A DNA stretch of 37,726 nucleotides from Thermodesulfovibrionia bacterium (GCA_945787795.1 CALZJD010000002.1:1-37726), one strand, 5' to 3'. Positions 1 through 10,639 are shown, counted from the stretch's first letter. The notes: generated from the letters alone by a model not told the origin. Translations and numbers: made by a program.

Positions 1-126
1 AATGCTTTCTTAAAGGGAGCTGATGATCAAAAACTGATCAGCAGGTTTGCCCTTGATCCCATAAGCGGATCTACCGGAATGAGAACCAATTTTGTAAGGA
101 TAGATAAGGATAAAACGTATGCCTAA
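1..126 (+). CDS. C-terminal end of a molybdopterin oxidoreductase catalytic subunit (partial, runs off the left edge)
   Basis: Frame 1 is open from base 1: NAFLKGADDQKLISRFALDPISGSTGMRTNFVRIDKDKTYA*. It overlaps the next start (ATGCCTAA). Identity is inferred mainly from operon context with the FeS and NrfD-type subunits. Confidence 0.6.
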   Translation, partial: NAFLKGADDQKLISRFALDPISGSTGMRTNFVRIDKDKTYA

Positions 127-670
127 GTACGTGATGGTTATAGACCAGGCAAGATGCATCGGCTGCATGGCCTGCATAGTGGCCTGCAAGAATGAAAATG
201 ATGTGCCTCCTGAACTTTTCAGGACCAGGGTAATCGAAAATGTATCAGGAAAATATCCTAAACTGAGAATGGAATTACGTTCAGAACTATGCAACCACTG
301 CGACCATCCTCCATGCGTATACAACTGTCCAACTGGGGCATCTTATAAAAATAAGGAGAACGGCATGGTGCTTTTAAAGAAGAACAGGTGTGTTGGATGC
401 AAGGCATGCATAGCTGCCTGTCCGTATGATGCGAGATACATTCATCCTGAGCATGGGTATGCAGACAAGTGCACCTTCTGTTCACACCTGGTTGAAAAAG
501 GACTGGAGCCGGCCTGTGTCATGACCTGTATCGGAAGATCAAGAATTTTCGGAGACATCGAGGATCCGGAGAGTGAGGTATCCATACTCCTTCGCGAAAA
601 TCATTCAGAGGTATTAAAAATCGCGGCAGGAACAGAACCAAGGGTCTATTACATTAACAGAATACTGTAA
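119..670 (+). CDS. 4Fe-4S ferredoxin-type electron transfer subunit (PsrB/NrfC/TtrB-like)
   Basis: Multiple Cys clusters: CIGCMACIVACKNEN, CNHCDHPPCVYNCPTGA, CVGCKACIAACPYDARYI, CTFCSHLVEKGLEPACVMTC. Confidence 0.92.
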   Translation: MPKYVMVIDQARCIGCMACIVACKNENDVPPELFRTRVIENVSGKYPKLRMELRSELCNHCDHPPCVYNCPTGASYKNKENGMVLLKKNRCVGCKACIAACPYDARYIHPEHGYADKCTFCSHLVEKGLEPACVMTCIGRSRIFGDIEDPESEVSILLRENHSEVLKIAAGTEPRVYYINRIL

Positions 671-683
671 AGGCAGAAATAAA

Positions 684-1652
684 ATGACAGAGACCACTAT
701 AACAGGGATAAACAGCATCACTTACCCGATCCTTCATGCTTGGGACTGGAGGGTAGCTGTATACCTCTTCCTCGGCGGACTTACCGCAGGCATACTTGTG
801 ATGTCTGCGGTTGCAAACCTGAGAAAGTGGCCTGACAGTACGACAGGTCCCCAGTGCGAAAAAGGAGCAATGTTTGCGCCCTTTATACTTGCTGTCGGTA
901 TGTTCTTCATCTTTCTGGATCTTGAACGTAAGGCAAATGTCTACTGGTTCTACCTCACTCTGCAACCTGCTGCATCAATGTCATGGGGCGCGTGGGGGAT
1001 AATGATGATAGTGCCGCTGAGCTTCCTTTATGCTCTCTCAACAGCACCACCAGAGATGAGGCACGGACTCAGGTTCGAATTCCTGATAAAACTCTCCGAA
1101 AAGCTTCGCCCTTATCATAGAAAATTTGCAATGCTCAACTTCGGACTCGGCATATTTCTCGGCATCTATACGGGCTTCCTTCTGAGCAGCATGATGGCAA
1201 GGCCGCTCTGGAACTCATCGCTGCTTCCTGTACTCTTCCTCACCTCTGCGCTTTCAACAGGGGCTGCGTTTCTTATCATTATTGCAAGAAGGACATCGGT
1301 CAAGCTCTTCTACACAAAGTTCGACATATGGCTCATCGTTGCGGAGATAATGGTCATTCTTCTGTTCTTTTATGGGCAATCTCATTCAACTGCAAACAGG
1401 ATGGCCTCTATCATGCCCTTCTTTACACTGAACCATGACTTCTTCCTTTATTTTGTCGCCATCTTTCTCGTCTCCATACTTCTGCCTCTTGCACTTGTGA
1501 TAAAGCTCTTTGAGATGCGCGAAGATCATGCTGATGAACTGCCGGAAGCTGCAATCTCCCGAATGAACCTGAGCGCAATCATGGTACTGATTGGAGGATT
1601 TATTATCAGACTTGCATTTATTTATGCAGGTCAGCTTAATAAGTTCTCATAA
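684..1652 (+). CDS. NrfD/PsrC-type polytopic membrane anchor subunit
   Basis: 322 aa, many hydrophobic helices, 'HAWDWRVAVYLFLGGLTAG' near the N-terminus typical of NrfD/PsrC; directly follows the FeS subunit. Confidence 0.88.
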   Translation: MTETTITGINSITYPILHAWDWRVAVYLFLGGLTAGILVMSAVANLRKWPDSTTGPQCEKGAMFAPFILAVGMFFIFLDLERKANVYWFYLTLQPAASMSWGAWGIMMIVPLSFLYALSTAPPEMRHGLRFEFLIKLSEKLRPYHRKFAMLNFGLGIFLGIYTGFLLSSMMARPLWNSSLLPVLFLTSALSTGAAFLIIIARRTSVKLFYTKFDIWLIVAEIMVILLFFYGQSHSTANRMASIMPFFTLNHDFFLYFVAIFLVSILLPLALVIKLFEMREDHADELPEAAISRMNLSAIMVLIGGFIIRLAFIYAGQLNKFS

Positions 1653-2059
1653 TAAAAAACATATTGTATGGTTTACCTTCCCGCCTGCATGCATTAATTC
1701 ATAAAATTAACTGAGTATTTACCACCTTTTTTCTAAAGGAAAGGACTAAAATGAGAAATGTGCCAATGGATGTTTTGCGGAGTGTATTGTGCTATGAAGC
1801 AGGTCTTATGAATGTATTTCAGAATAAATAAAGCTTCTTATCTGTTATGAGTATGTTGAATTCACTGACTTATACCGACACCCATATCTTCAAGATGGGA
1901 GAGGTCGTGAGGTCACTGACTGATATCTGTTGTCAATGAATTGTGTAAAAAAGAAAATTGAGAATAACTCCTATAAAGAGTTAACTTTATTAATTTGAGA
2001 AATTGATGATTAAAGATTAAAAGAAAGCAGAATAAAAGAGGTTCGAAATAACATAATAG

Positions 2060-3217
2060 TTATTTATACAATCTTATAATACTTTCATTTTTTAAATCTG
2101 CTTTTAATATGATAGCTTCAGATAGACTCGGTTTCACTTCTTGGAGAAATTTCTTTGCAGTCTGATTATTCTCAAATTTACCAAGTCTCACAATATAAAA
2201 GTTGCCTAATTTTCCTATTCTGAGATTATCATAATCTTTTTCCTGTAACAGATACGTAATATAAACAATATGTTCCCGGGCAAAATCGATCGTAAGAAAA
2301 CGACCCGTTTGGATAGTATATATTTGAGAGTTATCATCTTTATTTTGACCCAATGGTCCGGCCTCAAGAGGATGTTCTTCTTTTACCTTGTTCAGCGAGG
2401 ATATTGTCGTTACAGCATTGTCTCGTTTTATCCTCTGTTCAGGTGTAGACTCCCTAATTGACAATTTTACATTCCCCGGATTTTTATCATTATTCTCAAT
2501 ATTTTTACTTCTCTTTAATGGTTTGATCTCATTATTAAGTTTCTCCCTCTCCTGTATCACTTTTTCATATTTAATTAATAAATTATTCGGTTCTTTTTCT
2601 GATGTCAGATTTATCTCCGGCTTTGCGGTTCTTTTAGTATCATTGGATTGTCTTTTCAATATATGGGTTAATACTTTTTTAGCGGATTCTTTATCAAGGC
2701 CTTTAAGAATCCTATATTCATCAAGTGCAGAACCTTTGTCACCCAATATTAAATAGGTAAGAGCAAGATTTAAGTGTGCATCTGCATAGTCAGGTTTAAT
2801 CCTGATTGCCAGTATGTAAGCATCTTTTGCTTCTAAATAATTCGCAACTTTTCCTAAGGCATAACCAAGATTTAAATGTGCATCTGCATAGTCAGGTTTA
2901 ATCCTGATTGTATGGTTAAAAGTATTTATTGCTTCCTGATAGCTGCCTAATTTTCCATAGACTAATCCAAGATTATTTTGTGCCTCTGCATAATCAGGTT
3001 TAATCTTAATTGCCTGTTTATAGGCATTAATTGCTTCCTGGTACTTACCTGATTCTACAAAGTCACGACCAAGTTCAAAATAATAATGTTCGTCTTTGAT
3101 AACTTTATTGGAATTGTAGTCATGTTTTATGGGGACTGCTGTAACACAACCCGAAACAAGAATTAATACAAACATACAAGGTGCTCTCTTCAATAAATGC
3201 GTTATCACGTTTAACAT
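2060..3217 (-). CDS. TPR-repeat lipoprotein with C-terminal SPOR domain
   Basis: Lipobox-like LVSGC near the N-terminus; three to four TPRs (YQEAINAYKQAIKIKPDYAEAQNNLGLVYGKLG...); C-terminus YTIQTGRFLTIDFAREHIVYITYLLQEKDYDNLRIGKLGNFYIVRLGKFENNQTAKKFLQ is SPOR-like. Confidence 0.82.
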   Translation of the reverse strand: MLNVITHLLKRAPCMFVLILVSGCVTAVPIKHDYNSNKVIKDEHYYFELGRDFVESGKYQEAINAYKQAIKIKPDYAEAQNNLGLVYGKLGSYQEAINTFNHTIRIKPDYADAHLNLGYALGKVANYLEAKDAYILAIRIKPDYADAHLNLALTYLILGDKGSALDEYRILKGLDKESAKKVLTHILKRQSNDTKRTAKPEINLTSEKEPNNLLIKYEKVIQEREKLNNEIKPLKRSKNIENNDKNPGNVKLSIRESTPEQRIKRDNAVTTISSLNKVKEEHPLEAGPLGQNKDDNSQIYTIQTGRFLTIDFAREHIVYITYLLQEKDYDNLRIGKLGNFYIVRLGKFENNQTAKKFLQEVKPSLSEAIILKADLKNESIIRLYK

Positions 3218-3259
3218 ATTATATTTCTGTGAAAAAATCTATTTAAAAAACTGTCACTT

Positions 3260-4111
3260 TTATATAACTGTATTTACTTTGATGTGCCAGGGTTCAAAGC
3301 GCACTCCCATGAGGTTATTCTTCGGATAACGGAGCTTGAGATAGCCAAGTTCACTGAGTTTTTTATATACTTCTGTGTTAGTAAATCGCTCTGTAAAATT
3401 TGCAGTACCAAAATCAACCTGCCCTACGTCAAAATCACCATTACCATGGAATGAATAGCCTGGCGGTGCGAGTGATCGTGAGGCGAGTGAGAGATTGCCA
3501 TTATTTTTGTCAGCATTGTTCAAAAACAAGAGAGACTGCTTCATAATACCACGTATACCTGAAGTTAAAATAACCTGTTCTCCTACTTGCCGTTTAATCT
3601 TTTTAAAGGCTTCAAGAGGTTGGCCCTTGTAAAGATAGTTCCCTGTATGCGGCACCTTTGTGACTTCCTTTATCTTTATCCGGTCTGTGAGTTTATTAAG
3701 GGGCTTATGACCAAAAAAGCCGTAACGTTTTGCTTCTGCATAGAAGATCATTTCCATAAATCTAATTTCCGCCTTGGAAAACTTTCCAATCTGAGAATAC
3801 TTGCGGGCTATTTTAAGACCATCGTCAAAGCTCAATATTTGAAAGTTGCCATATCCTACATATTGCTGGATGCGCCTTAACCTTGTTACCGTAGATTTAA
3901 AGACTTTGTATATAGCACTATTAATGTGTACGTCATCTTCATGAGGTTTATTGAAATGTTTCATTTTAATTAGATAATCCCTAATATGATCTTCAGGGTT
4001 TTCAGAGGGATTGTTTAGAAAGATCGCCAAGTTCTTTGCGATTGCTTCAGGGCTACCCCCCCATCCAATAACACCCATTGCCAATATTTTCAGAAAATCT
4101 CTTCTTTTCAT
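3260..4111 (-). CDS. VanY/M15-like D-alanyl-D-alanine carboxypeptidase with twin-arginine-type signal
   Basis: Start placed at the internal Met (MKRRDFLKILAMGV; RRDFLK Tat-like motif). C-terminal SFHGNGDFDVGQVDFG...VRFEPWHIKV matches the SxH...D / ExWH pattern of VanY-type peptidases. The ORF track extends to 4189. Confidence 0.72.
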   Translation of the reverse strand: MKRRDFLKILAMGVIGWGGSPEAIAKNLAIFLNNPSENPEDHIRDYLIKMKHFNKPHEDDVHINSAIYKVFKSTVTRLRRIQQYVGYGNFQILSFDDGLKIARKYSQIGKFSKAEIRFMEMIFYAEAKRYGFFGHKPLNKLTDRIKIKEVTKVPHTGNYLYKGQPLEAFKKIKRQVGEQVILTSGIRGIMKQSLLFLNNADKNNGNLSLASRSLAPPGYSFHGNGDFDVGQVDFGTANFTERFTNTEVYKKLSELGYLKLRYPKNNLMGVRFEPWHIKVNTVI

Positions 4112-4813
4112 CTGCTTAAAGGAATGATTAAAAAAGGCAGAGCCATTGTTGTCATGCCTGAGTTTGTAAGTTATGCATCGAATGTCCAATTAATAAAGTT
4201 CATTATGAAAAGTCTGAAACTAATGTTATATCAAAAACTTCATCATACGATTAAATTTCAATTCAATAAAACAATGTTGTATAACATTCATAGTATTAAC
4301 ACTTTTTCTCATTATAAGAATTTATTCAATAAATAAAGCCGTGTACATCAAAGGTTGTATCCTTCCCTGATTTGGATATTTTTCTATGTAAGATCCAAAA
4401 AACTGCTCCATCAAATGTTTGGTTTTTTAAAATTACGAGAAGAAATTAAAAAATGAAGAACTGAGCAATTTTGTTAAATATTTTAACACAGAGTTCTGTG
4501 ATCGTCAATAAAAATGCATATTGCATATGCACATATTGATTTTGTTATTGCGCATTTTATCAAATATAATTAATGTGTATTATGTTGCATAAAAGCCAAC
4601 AAATGAAAATGAACATTTCTGTAAGTTATCTTTGTGTTGAGATGGTCTGTAAGAATGAAAATAAGATGGGATTAGTGAGAATATGCGACCTGACTCAATA
4701 TCGTAGATACTTCATAAGTTTTCAGATTAAACTTCGCTTTTTCCACTTGTCACTTAATGTACACCTGCATTAAGTGCCTCATGAATATAATCTTATAAAA
4801 ATCCGAACAGTAC

Positions 4814-7800
4814 TTAATCTTTCTTCGTATTCACCGTCTCTCCTGTCAGCCATTCATACGGCCTCCAGTAAAGCCTTCTCATAAACTCTATGACGAACAC
4901 TATATTCCTCTGGAATGATTCAAGAAGAGAGTAAAGAGTAGGCACAACAACCAGGGTTAGGAATGTTGCAATCAAAAGGCCAAATATTACCACTATGGCC
5001 ATGGACCTCCACCATTGAGTTGATTCACTGACCCATGAGATCTCCCATATATGAAAATCAAATGATACCCCTGTCACCATCGGGAGCAGTCCGAGTATCG
5101 TTGTTACCGCGGTCAGGACTACCGGGCGCAATCGGGTGGCACCTCCTGCAACAATCGCATCGTTTACACTCATCCCTCTCTGCCGCAGCTTATTAATATA
5201 GTCAACGAGCACTATCCCGTTGTTTACGACTACACCGGCAAGAGATATCACGCCAACACCTGTCATTATGATGCCAAAAGGTGACTGTATGAAAAGAAGT
5301 CCTAAAAACGCACCGCCAAGAGAAAGCAGAACAGCGGTCATTATGATAAAAGGCTGGGTAACCGAGTTAAACATAGTGACCAGAATCAGGAATATCAGAA
5401 AGACCGCTATTACAAATGTCCTGGACAGAAATTCTTCCGACTCCTTCTGAAACTCAAATTCACCGGTAAATTTTGCCTTGTATCCCTGAGGAATAGCGAA
5501 TTCCTTCAGCATATCTTCGGCCTGAAGACGTGCAACTGCACCCGGCACCCTGGTTTCATCGACATTGGCCTTTACCGTGACGACACGCTCATGATTAATC
5601 CGGGTGATATTTCCGATACTGCCTGTATAATCTATTGTTGCAAGTGTTGTAAGCGGCACCAGTCTGCCGTTTGGAGCAGGTATCATTAACTCACGCAGTA
5701 CATCGGTTACCCTTCGCTGGGGATCAGAGAGCTGGACGGTTATATCAAAATCCTCATCACCTTCATGATAGGTAGAGACATCAAGACCATTATATCCGGT
5801 CTTCAGGGCAAATCCTATGGAATCGGTTGTCAATCCGAAGAGCGCTGCCTTCTGGCGGTCTATCGTTACCCTGACCGATGGCGTCCCTTCTACATGGTCG
5901 TCCCGTATGTCTTCAACATGAGGGACCTGCTCAATAATCTTCCGTACTTCACCTGCCAGCCTGCCGAGGACCCTGAAATCATCTCCTGATATTTCTATAT
6001 TAATAGGTGCACCTGTCGGCGGTCCCTCATCAGCCTTGGCTACGGTGATCTTTCCGCCGGGGATGAACTGTACACGATTGCGAATTTCTTCAAGAGTTTT
6101 ATCTGATGATACATTGCGGTCTTTGAGGTCAATAAACTGAATACCGACATGATTGGGAGTGGTAGGTTCAAATGCCGACCCAGCCTGGGGAATGGCTATT
6201 GTTCTTGCATACACATACTCTATATTTTCAAGATCACTCGGCCCGTTATATTCTTCTCCATTGGCTTTATTATGTTTTTTTGGCAGATACGATGCTTCAT
6301 ACATAGAATCAAATGTCTTATTTTCATCAATAGCGGTCACCCCGTTAATATGCATCTCTGTCTGTTTAAGTAACCGGTCATTATAATCAAGGTCAGAACC
6401 TTCGGGCATATCATAATTTACATACATGGATTTGGGATCAATATGCGGAAAAAACTCAACAGGTTTTTCAAGTCCAACCACAAGCATCCAGCTCTGGAAG
6501 AAAAGCACAAGCAGTGCAAATGATGTAAGCACAACTACAATACGATGCTCCAGGGCACTTTTAAGCATCCTGGTATAAAAGGAAAGAACAGGCCCTGATA
6601 TTTTTACGGGCTTTTCTCCTGCTTTTGCAGCTTCCTCAGCACTCAGGTGCCTGTCGATATTTTTCTTTGTCTTCATAAAAAAAGCAGCAAGCGCCGGATT
6701 GATCACCATCGCCACAAAAAGACTTGATGAAAGGGTCACAATCAGTGTGATAGGCAGATAACTCATAAACTCCCCCATTATTCCGGGCCAGAAGATCATG
6801 GGAGAAAATGCTGCCAGAGTAGTTGTTGTAGAACCTATGACAGGCCATGCCACTTCTGATGTGGCTTTCATGGCTGCCTGAATCCGTCCAACACCCTGAT
6901 CAAGGTAACGGTAAATATTTTCAATGATTACAATGGCATTATCCACAAGCATGCCAAGCGCAAGCGTAAGGCTGAACAGGACCACCATGTTTAACGTAAT
7001 TCCCATCACACTTAGAACGATGAATGAAAGAAACATCGAAAATGGAATGGAAAGGCTCACAAGAAATGCATTTCTTATTCCCAGCGCAAAAAATATGACA
7101 AGTATGACCAGCATCAGTCCTGAAAGAATATTGTTCTCCAGATCAGCAACCATCATCCGTATGTCCTTGGCCTTGTCCATTACCTTGATAATGTCTGTGC
7201 CCTTTGGCCATCCCGGAGCGAGGCGGGCAAGTATGATATCAATCCTGTCTGTTATCTCAATGATGTTTTCTCCGGCCCTTTTCTTGACCGCAAGATTTAT
7301 TGATTCCTGTCCATTCAGGCGGGAGCGGCTCGCTTCATCCTTGAATCCGTCAACCACCCTGGCAAGGTCCTTAAGATAGACAGGCTGGCCGTTATGGGTC
7401 CCCACAACAAGACCGTAAATCTCCTCAGGGGTATTGAATTCACCCGGGACCCTGAGCTGGAAACGACCGTCACCCAGCCTGATGGCCCCGCCTGAAATGT
7501 TCTGGTTCTCACTGCTTACTATTCTCTGAAATGCTGTTATGGGAATACCGTAGAATGCCAGTTTCTCAGGCATTATCTCTATCCTGATCTCCCGTTCAAG
7601 CGCCCCTGCTATGGTAACGTCGAGAACACCCGGAATCGCCTCAATTTCGTCTTCAATCTCATCAGCTATTTTCTTAAGACAGGGATTTCCGCATTGTCCT
7701 GATAAAGAAAATACAACGATGGGCATTTCCGAGAAGTTTACTTCAAATACCGAGGGGTCATTTTCAAGGTCAATGGGCAGGTCATTGTTAGCCTCATCTA

Positions 7801-8134
7801 CCTTGTTTCTCACCTTCTCCAAAGCATCATCTATATCAGTTCCGGTCACAAATTCTATGCTGATTGATGACTGTCCCTCCGAGCTTATGGAATTGACCTT
7901 TTTTACCCCCTCCAGTCCCTTGAGTTTTTTCTCAATAGGCACAGTAATGGACGTTTCAATATCAACGGGAGATACCCCCTTGTAGTCGGTCGAGACAAAG
8001 ACAAAGGGTATAGTAATATCAGGCTCACTTTCACGGGGAAGAATCTGATAACTGTAGACGCCGAATACAAATATGATGACTGCCAGTACCATTACGCTTA
8101 TGCGCTGCCTGACAGCTGAATCAGATATTATCAT
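4814..8134 (-). CDS. RND-family efflux transporter permease (AcrB/Mdt-like)
   Basis: 1106 aa; 'PRESEPDITIPFVFVSTDYKGVSPVDIETSITVPIEKKLKGLEGVK', 'LALGMLVDNAIVIIENIYR', 'GVISLAGVVVNNGIVLVDYINKLRQRG', 'ATRLRPVVLTAVTTILGLLPM'. Confidence 0.96.
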   Translation of the reverse strand: MIISDSAVRQRISVMVLAVIIFVFGVYSYQILPRESEPDITIPFVFVSTDYKGVSPVDIETSITVPIEKKLKGLEGVKKVNSISSEGQSSISIEFVTGTDIDDALEKVRNKVDEANNDLPIDLENDPSVFEVNFSEMPIVVFSLSGQCGNPCLKKIADEIEDEIEAIPGVLDVTIAGALEREIRIEIMPEKLAFYGIPITAFQRIVSSENQNISGGAIRLGDGRFQLRVPGEFNTPEEIYGLVVGTHNGQPVYLKDLARVVDGFKDEASRSRLNGQESINLAVKKRAGENIIEITDRIDIILARLAPGWPKGTDIIKVMDKAKDIRMMVADLENNILSGLMLVILVIFFALGIRNAFLVSLSIPFSMFLSFIVLSVMGITLNMVVLFSLTLALGMLVDNAIVIIENIYRYLDQGVGRIQAAMKATSEVAWPVIGSTTTTLAAFSPMIFWPGIMGEFMSYLPITLIVTLSSSLFVAMVINPALAAFFMKTKKNIDRHLSAEEAAKAGEKPVKISGPVLSFYTRMLKSALEHRIVVVLTSFALLVLFFQSWMLVVGLEKPVEFFPHIDPKSMYVNYDMPEGSDLDYNDRLLKQTEMHINGVTAIDENKTFDSMYEASYLPKKHNKANGEEYNGPSDLENIEYVYARTIAIPQAGSAFEPTTPNHVGIQFIDLKDRNVSSDKTLEEIRNRVQFIPGGKITVAKADEGPPTGAPINIEISGDDFRVLGRLAGEVRKIIEQVPHVEDIRDDHVEGTPSVRVTIDRQKAALFGLTTDSIGFALKTGYNGLDVSTYHEGDEDFDITVQLSDPQRRVTDVLRELMIPAPNGRLVPLTTLATIDYTGSIGNITRINHERVVTVKANVDETRVPGAVARLQAEDMLKEFAIPQGYKAKFTGEFEFQKESEEFLSRTFVIAVFLIFLILVTMFNSVTQPFIIMTAVLLSLGGAFLGLLFIQSPFGIIMTGVGVISLAGVVVNNGIVLVDYINKLRQRGMSVNDAIVAGGATRLRPVVLTAVTTILGLLPMVTGVSFDFHIWEISWVSESTQWWRSMAIVVIFGLLIATFLTLVVVPTLYSLLESFQRNIVFVIEFMRRLYWRPYEWLTGETVNTKKD

Positions 8135-9267
8135 TTAAACAGGTCCTCAGGGTCAGACACGGCGCGGACTACATTGACCTCCTGACCCTCATCAACATTT
8201 CTGTGGCCCACAACTATCACACGGTCCCCTTTTGACAGTCCCTTTTTTATTTCTATTTTCCAGCCCTCCAGAATTCCTGTTTCCACTATTCTCACATGCG
8301 CAATTCCGTCCTTCTCTACATATATATATTGCTCGTCATTCCGTGATATTACCGAGTAAAGAGGGACTGAATAGCTGTCCCTGACCTCTCTCTTTACAAT
8401 ATTGACTCGTGCGAACATGCCCGGCAGAATTGAACCATTGCCGTTATCAACCTCTATCTCAAGCTGATACAAATGGGCAAGAGTCTCCGGACTCTGAGAA
8501 AGAAAATGCTTTTTCCCTTTTAAGATGATATTTCCAAGGGCCTCAATCGTAACATCAAAATGAGTGAGCTTTTTTATCTCATTGACATCTGCCTCAGGTA
8601 TGCCAACCGTAACCTTGACCCTGCTGTTGTCAAGTATGACTCCCACGGGATCATGCATATTCATGAACAGCCCTTCTTTAACGTCGAGATGATTAACCAG
8701 TCCGGATATGGGAGCCCTGATGGCTGCTCTCTCCACTTTAAGTTCTGCATTTTTTACCGAAGCCTCAATTGTGCTAACTTTTGCATTGGCCTGATCTAAC
8801 TGCGCCCTGGTAATAAGCTGTTCCGTAAAGAGACTGTTGTTTCTCTGAAGATCAAGTTTTGCCAGTTCATATTCAGCTTTAACAGAGGCCAGTTGATTCT
8901 CATAATCACGGGAATCAAGCTGTGCAATGAGATCTCCCTTTGTAACGCGGCTGCCCTCTTTTGCTGCTACCCTGACCGCCTGTCCAGAGACCTCGGCCAG
9001 GATTTTCAACTCCACCCATGGCTCTACCTGCGCAGGCAGATCTATACGGTCATACATTGATGATGGCATGATGTCAAGCACCACGACATTGACTGGGGGA
9101 CGGTCTTTATGCAAGGTTGCAAGCTTTTCCGCGGCGATCCGGTCGCCCTCGGTTTTAATCCTTGATGACATGACCAATATGATTATTATCAGTAGAATCA
9201 GGGACAATGCAGGCAGCATTTTCCATATGCGTTTCAGGACTCTATTTTTCATTTCATGTGATTCCAT
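8131..9267 (-). CDS. RND efflux periplasmic adaptor (membrane fusion protein)
   Basis: N-terminal TM helix, paired lipoyl-like halves (VSGQAVRVAAKEGSRVTKGDLIAQLDSRDYENQL / APISGLVNHLDVKEGLFM), 4-bp overlap with the RND gene. Confidence 0.94.
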   Translation of the reverse strand: MESHEMKNRVLKRIWKMLPALSLILLIIIILVMSSRIKTEGDRIAAEKLATLHKDRPPVNVVVLDIMPSSMYDRIDLPAQVEPWVELKILAEVSGQAVRVAAKEGSRVTKGDLIAQLDSRDYENQLASVKAEYELAKLDLQRNNSLFTEQLITRAQLDQANAKVSTIEASVKNAELKVERAAIRAPISGLVNHLDVKEGLFMNMHDPVGVILDNSRVKVTVGIPEADVNEIKKLTHFDVTIEALGNIILKGKKHFLSQSPETLAHLYQLEIEVDNGNGSILPGMFARVNIVKREVRDSYSVPLYSVISRNDEQYIYVEKDGIAHVRIVETGILEGWKIEIKKGLSKGDRVIVVGHRNVDEGQEVNVVRAVSDPEDLFK

Positions 9268-9402
9268 ATTTAATGGTCTCCTGTCCTTCCGGTTATAGCG
9301 GGAAATTGTATCAATGTAAACTATAGACTAAGAGCTTATAATTATATTACTTTCGGGTGTGGAAATAAAGGGAAATAACATAAACCATATATTAATATAC
9401 CC

Positions 9403-9483
9403 GTCATTCCCGCGGTCCTTTGAGCGGGAATCCAGAAAACTTGCATAAAAAGGGATTCCTGCTTAAAAAACTGCGGGAATGAC
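9403..9483. repeat. Intergenic inverted-repeat element, 11-bp perfect terminal inverted repeats
   Basis: GTCATTCCCGC (9403-9413) and GCGGGAATGAC (9473-9483) are exact reverse complements; internal GCGGGAATCCAG as in related elements. Confidence 0.8.
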
Positions 9484-9615
9484 ATAAGGGAAAACTGTCA
9501 CAGGAATACGGAATATATGCCTCACCTTCACTGAACAAATCAAGAAAAGCTTTTACAATTTCCGTAAACGCTTTTAGAAACCAATGTTCCATGTTACTGG
9601 TTGTGCACAAACGTA

Positions 9616-10230
9616 TTACATTCCCAACTTTTTATTCTTTTCCAAAAGCATGATAGACTGCTTTATTCTTTTCTTTCTGGTTTCCTGTCTTTTTGTGCTT
9701 ACAATCCACCAATGATATTGCTTTTTATATGTGGGCGCCAGGTTACTGTAACAATCAAATGCCTTCCTGTTTTCGGATAAAGCCACATGTAAATCTGAAG
9801 GAATACGTCTGGTATCAAAGATGCGAGTTGACTCTGTCCACCTGCCATTTTTTTTAGCTTCGTTTACCTTTATAAGCCCTGCTTCAGTCATGCGCCCGCA
9901 ATCAATCATCTTTCTGACCCTTTTCTTATTTGATGCAGACCACATACTGGTATCTTTTCTCGGTGTAAACTTCTGCATGTATTTTTCATCATCCACTCTT
10001 TTAACTGTACTATCTATCCATCCAAAACATAAGGCCTCTTCTACAGCATCATCGTAAGGTATCTTCGGTTTTCCAGTATGCTTCTTAAAATATATTAACC
10101 ATATTTCATTCTCCTTCTTATGGTTTTTCTCCAGCCATCTACGCCATTCTTTCCTGTTCGTGATATATAATTGATGGTCAGTTTTCTCCCTGTTCTTCAT
10201 TTTATCTGGATAACGTTCTCTGATGATCAA
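9616..10230 (-). CDS. YdeI/OmpD-associated-family protein
   Basis: WRRWLEKNHKKENEIWLIYFKKHTGKPKIPYDDAVEEALCFGWIDSTVKRVDDEKYMQKFTPRKDTSMWSASNKKRV is characteristic of the family. The start may be the internal MKNREKTDHQ. Confidence 0.85.
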   Translation of the reverse strand: MIIRERYPDKMKNREKTDHQLYITNRKEWRRWLEKNHKKENEIWLIYFKKHTGKPKIPYDDAVEEALCFGWIDSTVKRVDDEKYMQKFTPRKDTSMWSASNKKRVRKMIDCGRMTEAGLIKVNEAKKNGRWTESTRIFDTRRIPSDLHVALSENRKAFDCYSNLAPTYKKQYHWWIVSTKRQETRKKRIKQSIMLLEKNKKLGM

Positions 10231-10300
10231 CCTGAAGCGTAATAATATGTGTAATTATTGTGAAGGGAAAGGGCAGATAAGAAGTGAGGGCAGAATCTCC

Positions 10301-10639
10301 TTATTCGGTATCAATCGGAAAATTTTTTACCCAGTCTTTATACTCAGGTGGCGGATCAATAATATTCATGCCTACCCCTACTGTTTTACCCGAAACTAAT
10401 CCTTTTTTAGCCCATGCTGCTACACAATTCAGGACTATGGTTTTACCCGGCTCCGTCTGCATAGTAAGTTCTATACTTTTATTGCTGAGATAATCATCTT
10501 TGAATCTGCCGGGTGAAGACATTAAATATCCTATACCGATTTCGGATATATTCTCGACATATCCTTCATATGTTTGATCGTCAACAGTAATAGTCGCTTT
10601 CAGATGAACATATATTCTCTTATGACGTCTTCTTTCCAT
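10301..10639 (-). CDS. PilZ-domain protein
   Basis: MERRRHKRIYVHLKATITVDDQTYEGYVENISEIGIGYL matches the PilZ RxxxR...(D/N)xSxxG pattern. Confidence 0.85.
   Translation of the reverse strand: MERRRHKRIYVHLKATITVDDQTYEGYVENISEIGIGYLMSSPGRFKDDYLSNKSIELTMQTEPGKTIVLNCVAAWAKKGLVSGKTVGVGMNIIDPPPEYKDWVKNFPIDTE

Noticed and set aside
2771-3020. Regular ~102-bp direct repeats resembling an array
   Set aside because: They lie in frame within a TPR coding region and encode the 34-aa TPR unit; not a CRISPR.
4573-4773. 66-aa ORF in an AT-rich intergenic stretch
   Set aside because: No recognisable domain, no convincing ribosome-binding site; consistent with chance.
6924-7379. 151-aa plus-strand ORF inside the RND gene (and similar long shadows, e.g. 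13228-13692, 16750-17250, 27539-28039)
   Set aside because: Antisense to strongly supported coding sequences; composition is that of reverse-frame shadow ORFs, with no recognisable domains.
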